Origin: a virus | Strand: one strand, 5' to 3' | IMG/VR virus record: IMGVR_UViG_3300044858_000338 | Coordinates: 1 to 30,126 of that record | Length of the DNA: 30,126 bases | Part shown: piece after piece, positions 1 through 4,998 of the stretch | Numbering within the stretch: the first letter of the stretch is position 1 | How the letters are laid out: each line of letters opens with the position of its first letter | Notes under the pieces: generated by a model | The model's input: only the letters and a program-made list of their open reading frames with translations | What the model was told of the DNA's origin: nothing | The model's database searches: none | Made by a program: the position numbers and the translations under genes

Positions 1-598
1 ACCGTTCCTTTGCCGTCATGGCATTGGCTACGGCGATGTAAAGGTCGTGGTCAGGGTTGACGAGTTCGTGGACGGCCAGCACCGCTAATGCGATGTCGTA
101 CTCGTCGGCGTCCATGTCAAACGCAGCGCGGAACTGGTTAACGAAGATATCCCGTTTGGCGGGGTCTACGTCCTGCCCTAGATCGCCCCTAGGATCAACG
201 GTGAGGGGCTTACGGCCTTGGGCTACCTCTGCGTCATCGTCCACCTGTGCAAGCCCCACAATGGCCGCTAATGCGTAACGGCGGGCATAGGTGATGCCAG
301 AGCCTTGCCCCTGCGGGCTGGCGTCCTTGGTCAATACTGGCATCTGCCCTGCGATCCACTCGCCCGAGGCGTGAGCCAGCGTCGTGACTAGCATCAAACC
401 TTGCTCAGTCATCTGCGTGGTCTGGATCACCGACAAGCCGTTAGCGGCTAACTGCTTACGACAAGCGTCCCAACACGACGCAAGGTCGGCGTATTTGCTT
501 TTAAAGAACGGGTTGCTGCTGTCTTTCAGCGCACCCGTGATGTCGGCTTGGGCTTTGCTCAATGCGGCGGCCAATGCGCCTATGGTTTCACTCTGCAT
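1..598 (-). CDS. ERF-family single-strand DNA annealing protein (3' end cut by window edge)
   Basis: 199 residues are visible and no stop is reached. The N-terminal two thirds match the ERF (essential recombination function) family: LSKAQADITGALKD, then NPFFKSKYADL, a GLSVIQT segment, HASGEWI, and GSGITYARRYALAAIVG followed by an acidic DDDAE. In this family the protein anneals complementary single strands and supports recombination or genome circularisation in phages. The start is the ATG at 598, set by AAGGAGAGAGAAG just upstream; it overlaps the end of the preceding mini-gene by 11 nt, so translation is probably coupled. It is the last visible gene of the leftward early cluster. The family call rests on recognised motifs; the C-terminal part, often variable, is only partly present. 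Confidence 0.9.
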   Translation of the reverse strand, partial: MQSETIGALAAALSKAQADITGALKDSSNPFFKSKYADLASCWDACRKQLAANGLSVIQTTQMTEQGLMLVTTLAHASGEWIAGQMPVLTKDASPQGQGSGITYARRYALAAIVGLAQVDDDAEVAQGRKPLTVDPRGDLGQDVDPAKRDIFVNQFRAAFDMDADEYDIALAVLAVHELVNPDHDLYIAVANAMTAKER

Positions 599-716
599 CT
601 TCTCTCTCCTTTAGTTCTGCTAATGCCTTGTTGCAGGCTTCTATGCGTTCTTGTTCTTCCAGTTCTTGCATCAATTGGTCTTGGTGATGCCACCAAGTCA
701 TATCGTCATCGTGCAT
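588..716 (-). CDS. 42-aa acidic/helical small protein, unknown
   Basis: A short reading frame of 42 codons that starts MHDDDMTWWHHQDQL and continues as a charged helix rich in Glu, Lys and Arg. It has a convincing ribosome binding site (GAGGAG, 12 nt before the ATG), its start overlaps the end of the upstream 40-aa gene by 11 nt, and its end overlaps the ERF start by 11 nt. The tiling of three genes with no gap is the main argument that it is translated. No family is recognised. It could be a small regulator or accessory of ERF, or simply a coupling ORF; function is unknown. Confidence 0.55.
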   Translation of the reverse strand: MHDDDMTWWHHQDQLMQELEEQERIEACNKALAELKEREDAE

Positions 717-828
717 GGGCTGCTCGCTCCTCTGCCGGGGTACAGCCGCCGTCGCCGCACGGGTCAAGGATGGCTGCTGTGGCGTATAGCACTACAAGCA
801 GGATGGCTTGAGGTAACCAGCGGCTCAC
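706..828 (-). CDS. 40-aa single-span membrane peptide, unknown
   Basis: A GTG-started frame whose start overlaps the stop of the upstream gene as GTGA, with GGGGAG eight nt before it. The product begins MSRWLPQAILLVVLYATAAI, a good hydrophobic span at residues 4-21, followed by a short Cys-containing segment (DPCGDGGC) and a charged tail. It resembles a small inner-membrane or lipoprotein-like peptide, but there is no clear lipobox. It lies between a 92-aa soluble protein and the 42-aa protein in the early unit. Function unknown; existence is inferred from the overlap, the binding site and the clean hydrophobic segment. Confidence 0.5.
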   Translation of the reverse strand: MSRWLPQAILLVVLYATAAILDPCGDGGCTPAEERAAHAR

Positions 829-1103
829 AGGTCGTCTCCCCACGGGCCGTTCATCAGCGCGTCGTTGGTGGCGATTTCTTCAAGCTCAAAGATGGCATCT
901 GCACCGAGGTCGCAAATGTCTAGCTTAATGTCGTGGTTAAGGGATGCGGCAACCTTGTCGTTATCCAAGAAGATGCCGATCAGGTCGGCAGCCTCAAGGA
1001 TGATGCCGCCATCTAGGTCTTGGGTGTACTCCACGCGCACCTCAAACTTGTTGCCGAGGGCGTAGAACGTACCGAAACCGTGGAATGTGTCTTTGCGTGG
1101 CAT
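825..1103 (-). CDS. 92-aa conserved-looking early protein, unknown
   Basis: The protein starts MPRKDTFHGFGTFYALGNKF and has a beta-rich first half (FEVRVEYTQDLDGG) and an acidic C-terminal half (ICDLGADAIFELEEIATND). I choose the ATG at 1103 because AGGAGC lies 8 nt upstream; the longer frame from 1133 would begin upstream of a binding site and overlap the promoter. It is the first gene of the transcription unit driven from 1138-1165, which carries the shared dyad operator, so it and the downstream 40-aa, 42-aa and ERF genes are probably controlled by the Cro-like protein. No family recognised. Confidence 0.7.
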   Translation of the reverse strand: MPRKDTFHGFGTFYALGNKFEVRVEYTQDLDGGIILEAADLIGIFLDNDKVAASLNHDIKLDICDLGADAIFELEEIATNDALMNGPWGDDL

Positions 1104-1137
1104 ATCTGTTGCTCCTGTTGTGTTTGTCAACAATTAC

Positions 1138-1165
1138 ATTTTACCAAAGTTAACAAGCAAATCAA
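1138..1165 (-). promoter_or_regulatory. Early promoter with dyad operator in the spacer (unit 825-1103 to ERF)
   Basis: On the minus strand: TTGATT (1160-1165), a 16-nt spacer, then TAAAAT (1138-1143). The 14-bp dyad TTTAC-CAAA-GTTAA (read on +, 1140-1153) fills the spacer and overlaps the -10. The geometry is the same as at 1791-1818 and 2179-2206. A protein on the dyad would block polymerase. Confidence 0.75.
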
Positions 1166-1752
1166 TAGTACGAACTCCAATAACGTTCTTTGTAAACCGG
1201 CTTGCCGCTGGTCATCGTTATCGGCTGTTCGTAATACGCTGTCGCACTCTGGTGAATCTTTACGCTTGGCGAGCCACCCACCATGCTGACTCGTCTTGAA
1301 AACGCTTCGCCAATGAACATGCCGGGCATCGGCTTGGTTTTGCCGCACAAGTACCCTTCTTCTTCACGGCTTTGGGCAATTTCTCGTAACTCAACCGTTT
1401 GGCCGCAAACACTTACAACTTCGTAATACTCAACATTGGTTTGCTCATAACCCCAACTGGTTCGGAACACTTCGCCGCCAACCAGTTTGTGAGGCGCAAA
1501 TCGGGCCTTGCGTCGCTCCGCCACCATCGCTTTGTGAGCTTCTAAACTTTCCACTTGGGATTTGATTTTTTCGGCTAACCGTTCAGCAGAACCAAAAATG
1601 TAATGCCATAACGGCTTGGCCGCTCTACCAGCAAACGCCATCGCAACAATCTTGCCGCGAGCAACGCTTTCGTGGGTGTAAACCACAAACTCCGTGGCTT
1701 CGTGAATGTAATGCAGCGAGTAGCTGGCCGGGATATGTCGTTCTTTCTTCAT
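1162..1752 (-). CDS. 196-aa conserved hypothetical early protein
   Basis: I recall proteins of this type in phages and plasmids but know no assigned function. Seen in the sequence: an N-terminal segment FVVYTHESVARGKIVAMAFAG followed by KPLWHYIFGS, a basic helix at about residues 56-88 (AHKAMVAERRKAR), then the motif SWGYEQTNVEYYEV at about residues 99-112 and a C-terminal region rich in Tyr and Ser. The start at 1752 is supported by AGAGAGG eight nt upstream. It is a one-gene unit with its own promoter and operator at 1791-1818; the promoter for the next leftward unit overlaps its 3' end. No membrane segments or catalytic signature that I can name. Confidence 0.75.
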   Translation of the reverse strand: MKKERHIPASYSLHYIHEATEFVVYTHESVARGKIVAMAFAGRAAKPLWHYIFGSAERLAEKIKSQVESLEAHKAMVAERRKARFAPHKLVGGEVFRTSWGYEQTNVEYYEVVSVCGQTVELREIAQSREEEGYLCGKTKPMPGMFIGEAFSRRVSMVGGSPSVKIHQSATAYYEQPITMTSGKPVYKERYWSSYY

Positions 1753-1790
1753 TTCAAGTACCTCTCTGTGGTATCAAAGTCAACAACGCT

Positions 1791-1818
1791 AGTTTACCAA
1801 GGTTAATACACTTGTCAA
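1791..1818 (-). promoter_or_regulatory. Early promoter with dyad operator in the spacer (196-aa gene)
   Basis: Minus strand: consensus -35 TTGACA (1813-1818), 16-nt spacer, -10 TAAACT (1791-1796). The dyad TTTAC-CAAG-GTTAA (1793-1806, read on +) lies in the spacer and overlaps the -10. It is 41 nt upstream of the ATG at 1752, matching 37 and 41 nt at the two sister promoters. Confidence 0.8.
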
Positions 1819-2141
1819 GCCGTTTTGGCAGGAAAATTCAAATATTTAAACATTTTTATTTCCCGCTCCAACGCCTCACGCGAACAACTAAAGTGCTGGT
1901 GGACTTCGCTATAAAACACCAGCAACGGGATTGCCATTTCGCAATCCTCCTCCCACCATTGCGGCTTGGGAGCATACAAACCGGGGATCGGCTTAGCCCA
2001 TTCGGGCAACTGCGCTTGGCGTTCGGGTGACAACCAGATGCCGCCGTGACCAGCCGTAAATACTTGAACAATGCCGGGGGCTAAAACTTTTTGCTTTTGG
2101 ACAGCGCCCCAAGGCGAATACTTAATGACTGACTCTTTCAT
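1815..2141 (-). CDS. DUF7007-like early protein
   Basis: 108 residues starting MKESVIKYSPWGAVQ. The core TAGHGGIWLSPERQAQLPEW, followed after about 20 residues by WWEEDCEMAIPLLVFY, resembles the DUF7007 domain (GHGG...LSPER...EEDC.WAI), which is found in phages, plasmids and conjugative elements with no known activity. The C-terminus is a short basic helix. The start at 2141 is chosen over the upstream ATG at 2165 because AGAGGTTGAT precedes it and the upstream one lies in the leader. It is the first leftward gene, divergent from the Cro-like gene, and is transcribed from the operator-containing promoter at 2179-2206. The family name is from memory of the motif, not a search. Confidence 0.7.
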   Translation of the reverse strand: MKESVIKYSPWGAVQKQKVLAPGIVQVFTAGHGGIWLSPERQAQLPEWAKPIPGLYAPKPQWWEEDCEMAIPLLVFYSEVHQHFSCSREALEREIKMFKYLNFPAKTA

Positions 2142-2178
2142 ATCAACCTCTCTATGGTTAATCACTATCTACGGTGCT

Positions 2179-2206
2179 ATGTTAACACAAGTTAAGTATC
2201 CGTCAA
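2179..2206 (-). promoter_or_regulatory. Early leftward promoter with dyad operator in the spacer (DUF7007 gene)
   Basis: Minus strand: TTGACG (2201-2206), 16-nt spacer, TAACAT (2179-2184). The dyad TTAAC-ACAA-GTTAA (2182-2195) is the most symmetric of the four copies (perfect 5-bp arms). Predicted start of transcription near 2172 gives a leader of about 31 nt. Confidence 0.8.
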
Positions 2207-2243
2207 TGGCAGATAGGTACATATTTCGCTATGTAATTTCTGA

Positions 2244-2272
2244 TTGCGGCAAGACGTAACCAAAGTTAACAT
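2244..2272 (+). promoter_or_regulatory. Promoter and operator of the Cro-like gene
   Basis: TTGCGG (2244-2249), 17-nt spacer, TAACAT (2267-2272). The fourth dyad copy, GTAAC-CAAA-GTTAA (2256-2269), fills the spacer and overlaps the -10. The -10 ends six nt before the ATG at 2279, so transcription would start at or very near the start codon: a leaderless mRNA. Autoregulation is the natural reading. Confidence 0.7.
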
Positions 2273-2278
2273 ACGAAA

Positions 2279-2446
2279 ATGGACATACAAACAGCATTAA
2301 AAGTTTTCGGTTCACCCGCAGGAATTGCCCGAGCGTTTAAGGTGACAGCGCCTGCTGTATCCCGCTGGATACGGAACGGCAAAGTGCCGCAACAACGGGT
2401 GTGGCAGTACAAGGCTGGGTTAGTCAAAGCGCCAAAAGGACGTTAA
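2279..2446 (+). CDS. Cro-like helix-turn-helix regulator, 55 aa
   Basis: A 55-residue protein beginning MDIQTALKVFGSPAGIARAF. Residues 12-22 (SPAGIARAFKV) and 23-34 (TAPAVSRWIRNG) form the two helices of a helix-turn-helix, with the pattern FG...IA.AF.V...AVS.W typical of small Cro/YdaS-type phage repressors such as P22 Cro. The C-terminal residues are basic. There is no ribosome binding site; the ATG lies six nt after a -10 box, so the message is probably leaderless. Four copies of one dyad (2256, 2182, 1793 and 1140) lie in the spacers of its own promoter and three leftward promoters, so it most likely represses all four. It could instead be an antitoxin-like or CII-like regulator, but size and context favour Cro. 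Confidence 0.85.
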   Translation: MDIQTALKVFGSPAGIARAFKVTAPAVSRWIRNGKVPQQRVWQYKAGLVKAPKGR

Positions 2447-2453
2447 TGGACGC

Positions 2454-2483
2454 TAAAACGAAAAGCCCCCGTGAAGGGGGCTT
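2454..2483 (-). terminator. Intrinsic terminator, better oriented for leftward transcription
   Basis: Perfect 8-bp stem AAGCCCCC / GGGGGCTT (2463-2470, 2476-2483) with loop GTGAA. On the minus strand the hairpin runs into CTTTTCGTTTTAG, a usable U-tract; on the + strand the hairpin is followed by GACGCTG, which is not. It lies just downstream of the Cro-like gene, so weak bidirectional use is possible. Confidence 0.65.
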
Positions 2484-2810
2484 GACGCTGCCGGGGGAAT
2501 GGCATTACGCTGAGGTTGCAGTTCGGCGTAGATGTAGTTTAGTCCTGTTAATGGACTTGTCAACCTACCTATACGCCTCGGCTCATCTGGTCGGGGAAAC
2601 CACGCGCAGACAGGGCTTAAATCTAGACCGGGGCAGCCAGCCTCTAGACACGCAGCGTATAGCGGGGAAGCGTGAATGGCACCGGGTAACCGGCAAATGT
2701 AGCCCGCAGCGGGTGAGGCTCCGAAAGGCTCACAATAAACCTGCACGAGTTTCCTTAGGCGTCCTCCGTCTAGAAACCGTGCGGGTTCCACAACCGAAGG
2801 CTCATAAGTT
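2484..2810 (+). ncRNA. Candidate structured non-coding RNA, class unknown
   Basis: About 330 nt with no credible protein but dense base pairing. In order: nested stem TGAG 2511-2514 / CTCA 2582-2585, GGCGTA 2525-2530 / TACGCC 2572-2577, GTAG 2534-2537 / CTAC 2565-2568, AGTCC 2541-2545 / GGACT 2553-2557; CACGC 2649-2653 / GCGTG 2670-2674; CCGG-GUAA-CCGG 2682-2693; CCCG-CAG-CGGG 2703-2713; TGAG..CC-GAAA-GG-CTCA 2714-2732; and a long hairpin 2738-2787. GUAA and GAAA are GNRA tetraloops only on the + strand, which fixes the likely strand. It does not resemble tmRNA, RNase P or group I cores as I remember them. The ends are estimates. It could alternatively be a long structured leader of the gene at 2833. 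Confidence 0.5.
2738..2787 (+). other. 50-nt near-perfect hairpin
   Basis: AACCTGCACG (2738-2747) pairs with CGTGCGGGTT (2778-2787) with one G-U; GTTTC (2749-2753) pairs with GAAAC; inner AGGCG (2757-2761) pairs with CGTCT (2767-2771) around loop TCCTC. It ends 45 nt before the ATG at 2833 and has no U-tract, so it is not a plain terminator. Confidence 0.75.
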
Positions 2811-2832
2811 CTAAACCATAGAGAGGTTATAT

Positions 2833-3156
2833 ATGGGAGATGAATTCACTTACTTTCCGACTAAACAAGCTCAACCGGAAAAGCCTAAGCCCAGTCACAA
2901 CCTAGAACACCAGTTTCACTCAAACCAAGTGATGTGGAACTCGGCAGTACAAGAATCCCCGCTAAACCGTCTGAAGTTCTACGACGCACAGTTAGCCCGT
3001 GGCGTTGAGGTCAACCGTGATAGGGTCGCTGAACTGATCCGAGAGGCTGGCGCTGCTGCCGTGCTGTCGGATAGGGATACTATCGGGCTGGTACGCCAGT
3101 TGTGGGGTGAAAAGGCTGTGGAGAGACTTCGTGCCAGAGTTAAAGCGGGGGAATAG
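2833..3156 (+). CDS. 107-aa hypothetical protein
   Basis: A soluble, charged protein starting MGDEFTYFPTKQAQPEKPKP with a low-complexity N-terminus, a middle segment SPLNRLKFYDAQLARGVEVN, and a C-terminal helical half (REAGAAAVLSDRDTIGLVRQ) ending in a basic helix. The start is supported by AGAGAGG six nt before the ATG. Its leader ACCATAGAGAGGTT is nearly identical to the leader of the DUF7007 gene at 2141 and close to that of the gene at 1752. It opens the rightward cluster that leads to the VRR-NUC nuclease, so a role in DNA metabolism is possible but unsupported. No family recognised. Confidence 0.75.
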   Translation: MGDEFTYFPTKQAQPEKPKPSHNLEHQFHSNQVMWNSAVQESPLNRLKFYDAQLARGVEVNRDRVAELIREAGAAAVLSDRDTIGLVRQLWGEKAVERLRARVKAGE

Positions 3157-3159
3157 AAC

Positions 3160-3207
3160 GTGGTGGATTATCTGGTTAGGGCGATGCGTAAACGAGGCAA
3201 GGCGTGA
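3160..3207 (+). CDS. Possible 15-aa coupling ORF
   Basis: GTG GTG start, then DYLVRAMRKRGKA, ending in TGA that overlaps the GTG start of the nuclease gene as GTGA. GGGGGAA lies just upstream, inside the end of the preceding gene. It may only serve to deliver ribosomes to the nuclease start. Existence as a real peptide is uncertain. Confidence 0.25.
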   Translation: MVDYLVRAMRKRGKA

Positions 3208-3524
3208 GGTACAAAGCGAGGCGGGATGCGAACGATGGCCTTATTGGCCGGGCGCTACACGCAGCAGGGTTTACCGTCCTCGACTACGCCTCAAACGGCG
3301 GCGTACCAGATCGTCTCGTCGTACGGAATCTGCCAGACGGAACACCGTGGGTTTGCTGGGTCGAAATCAAAGTCGAAAAGGGAAAGCTACGCCCAAGCCA
3401 AGAAAAGTTCCGACAGGTGTTTGAGCCTCGCGGTGAGTTCTACGTTGCGCGTGACCCCGAGGAAACGGTGCAAGAACTCATGGATCGGTACATTTGCGCC
3501 ATAAAACCCGAGCAGTTGCGGTAA
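3204..3524 (+). CDS. VRR-NUC (PD-(D/E)XK) nuclease
   Basis: 106 residues matching the stand-alone VRR-NUC domain: GGVPDRLVV with Asp36, WVEIKVEKGKLRPSQEKF with Glu54 and Lys56, and Gln66 in the LRPSQ motif, then G...V.RDPEE. D-ExK plus Q is the catalytic set of this PD-(D/E)XK superfamily branch. In phages these small proteins are taken to cut branched or junction DNA; with ERF it would form part of a recombination set. The start is GTG at 3204, because an in-frame stop lies at 3189; it overlaps a 15-codon frame as GTGA. Length is normal for the single-domain family. Substrate not deducible from sequence. Confidence 0.85.
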   Translation: MRYKARRDANDGLIGRALHAAGFTVLDYASNGGVPDRLVVRNLPDGTPWVCWVEIKVEKGKLRPSQEKFRQVFEPRGEFYVARDPEETVQELMDRYICAIKPEQLR

Positions 3525-3560
3525 AATACCGTAGGTAGTACCCTCGCCCACATACCGCAA
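3516..3560. repeat. 8-bp inverted repeat around the nuclease stop codon
   Basis: TTGCGGTA (3516-3523) and TACCGCAA (3553-3560) are exact inverted repeats separated by 29 nt; a smaller GGTA-AAA-TACC hairpin lies at the left arm. No U-tract follows. It could be a weak terminator, an mRNA-end structure or a protein site between the nuclease and the next gene. Confidence 0.45.
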
Positions 3561-3572
3561 AATGGGTTAATC

Positions 3573-3941
3573 ATGAAACACCAACAAGCCGGAATCTTCG
3601 TTTCAGCCCTGCTTCATAGCAGCACTATCACCCATTTCCTTCATTTGTCTTCGAAGTCGTACAGCGAACACAAAGCGCTGGGTAACTATTACGAGGACAT
3701 CCTCAACGTAGCCGACAAGTACGCGGAAGCCTATCAAGGTCATTTCGGCATCATCCCGATGACCGCCTACATCGACGACTTCAAGGTACAGAAGGACGCG
3801 AAGGCTTACGTCGGCGGCTTGCTGGACTTTGCCAAGAGTATGCGCGACCAGTTACCCGACGAACCCGACTTGCAAAACATCCACGACGAGATCGTGGGTC
3901 TGATCGCCTCCACGCTCTACAAGCTGGAAAATTTAAGCTGA
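3573..3941 (+). CDS. DUF5856-like helical protein
   Basis: 122 residues, almost all helical. The N-terminal part reads LLHSSTITHFLHLSSKSYSE, then HKALGNYYEDILNVADKYAE and a GHFGIIP turn, and matches the DUF5856 family seen in many large and small phages. The His/Glu/Asp spacing along long helices recalls ferritin-like or Dps-like four-helix bundles, but metal binding is an inference. It ends one nt before the zeta-like gene, so the two are co-translated. The ATG at 3573 has only a weak upstream site; the inverted repeat at 3516-3560 lies just before it. Function in the phage is unknown. Confidence 0.75.
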   Translation: MKHQQAGIFVSALLHSSTITHFLHLSSKSYSEHKALGNYYEDILNVADKYAEAYQGHFGIIPMTAYIDDFKVQKDAKAYVGGLLDFAKSMRDQLPDEPDLQNIHDEIVGLIASTLYKLENLS

Positions 3942-3942
3942 C

Positions 3943-4998
3943 ATGGCCGCGAAACGTGACCGTTTGGCTGCCGTTTTGGCTTATATGGACGAAAAAGCCA
4001 AAAGGTTTGCAAGCTTAAATCAGCCTCAATCGACGGACACGGCTGATGTTGCATTGGACATTGCAGCCGGATTTACGCCGCTGCAATACCCACAGGCGGC
4101 GCGAGATTTTGAGCGATCACGACGAACCGGCGACAAGCTCGGGCAATTACTAGCTGCCGCAGGCGCAATTCCTGTTGTCGGTGGCATCCCGAAAGCCGTA
4201 AAAGCAATTGATAAAGCTATTGAAACGCGATATTTCAAGCGGTTAGACCAAGATTACGAAGGATTAAAGACCGAGTACGCCACCCGTCCTGATAGTTTCG
4301 GCGGCAAAGTTTTAAACACGGACGTTGCACGGGAATTGTCGCCAGAATACTTGGCAGACCGCACAAAGTCGGCAGACGTACATGAGCCATCAAGCTCGTT
4401 CATTAAGAAACTTTATGCCGAGCGCCTCGCCCAACCGACCCCGCCAGATAAAGACCCGGTGGTGTTGTTTACCGCTGGCGGTACAGGCGCAGGCAAAAGC
4501 TCTGGTCTAACTCAGCTCCGCAAAGCCACGCCGAGTTTGAATCGGGTAGAGCTGGAATACGACACCAACATGAATGGGTACGAATCCAGCAAAAAGAAAA
4601 TTGACGAGGCACTCAAATCAGGACGCCAAGTGCAAATTGTGTTCACCTACCGCGATCCAGTAGAAGCATTAAGTCGAGGCGCACTTACTCGGGCAATGCG
4701 ACAAGAAGGCGAGTTTGGAACAGGTAGAACGGTGCCGCTGTCAGAGCATTTGAACACCCACATCGGTGCGCGTAGCACGATGGAACGTCTTGCAAAGGAC
4801 TACGCTAACAATCCTAAATTCAATTTAACCGTCATTGATAACAGTCGGGGCGAAGGCAACGCTGTTGTGTCGTCATTGGACAATTTACCCAAGTTAAGCG
4901 AAAATAAGGTGCGGAATGAATTACGAAATGCCCTTGAACAAGCTAGAAACGAAAAGCGCATATCCGAAAAAGTCTACCGGGGCTTTGCCGACTACTAA
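3943..4998 (+). CDS. Zeta-toxin-like P-loop kinase with extra N-terminal domain
   Basis: 351 residues. The C-terminal half has a Walker A loop TAGGTGAGKSSG (Lys185) after the strand PVVLF, an acidic residue Asp207 in VELEYDTNMN at the position of the zeta catalytic base, FTYRDPVEA (Arg237) and GRTVPLSEHLNTH (Arg262), an order typical of zeta/PezT-like kinases, which phosphorylate UDP-N-acetylglucosamine or other small substrates. The first about 165 residues are different: a charged start, DIAAGFTPLQYPQAARDFE, then a Gly/Ala/Val stretch AAAGAIPVVGGIPKAV (71-86) like pre-toxin linkers or membrane-active segments. It sits between DUF5856 and a 59-aa gene that overlaps its last 83 nt. An internal role such as DNA handling remains possible; no epsilon-type antitoxin is seen. 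Confidence 0.7.
   Translation: MAAKRDRLAAVLAYMDEKAKRFASLNQPQSTDTADVALDIAAGFTPLQYPQAARDFERSRRTGDKLGQLLAAAGAIPVVGGIPKAVKAIDKAIETRYFKRLDQDYEGLKTEYATRPDSFGGKVLNTDVARELSPEYLADRTKSADVHEPSSSFIKKLYAERLAQPTPPDKDPVVLFTAGGTGAGKSSGLTQLRKATPSLNRVELEYDTNMNGYESSKKKIDEALKSGRQVQIVFTYRDPVEALSRGALTRAMRQEGEFGTGRTVPLSEHLNTHIGARSTMERLAKDYANNPKFNLTVIDNSRGEGNAVVSSLDNLPKLSENKVRNELRNALEQARNEKRISEKVYRGFADY

Noticed and set aside
2484-2810. tmRNA, tRNA or group I intron
   Set aside because: No acceptor-type end, no TPsiC loop in place, and no recognisable group I core; only generic hairpins and GNRA loops were found.
2401-2814. 137-codon + frame and 112-codon minus frame (2453-2791) across the candidate RNA region
   Set aside because: The + frame begins inside the Cro-like gene with GTG, has no binding site, and its residues look random. 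Both frames run through hairpins, one with GNRA loops, and stay open probably only because the region is GC-rich with few stops.
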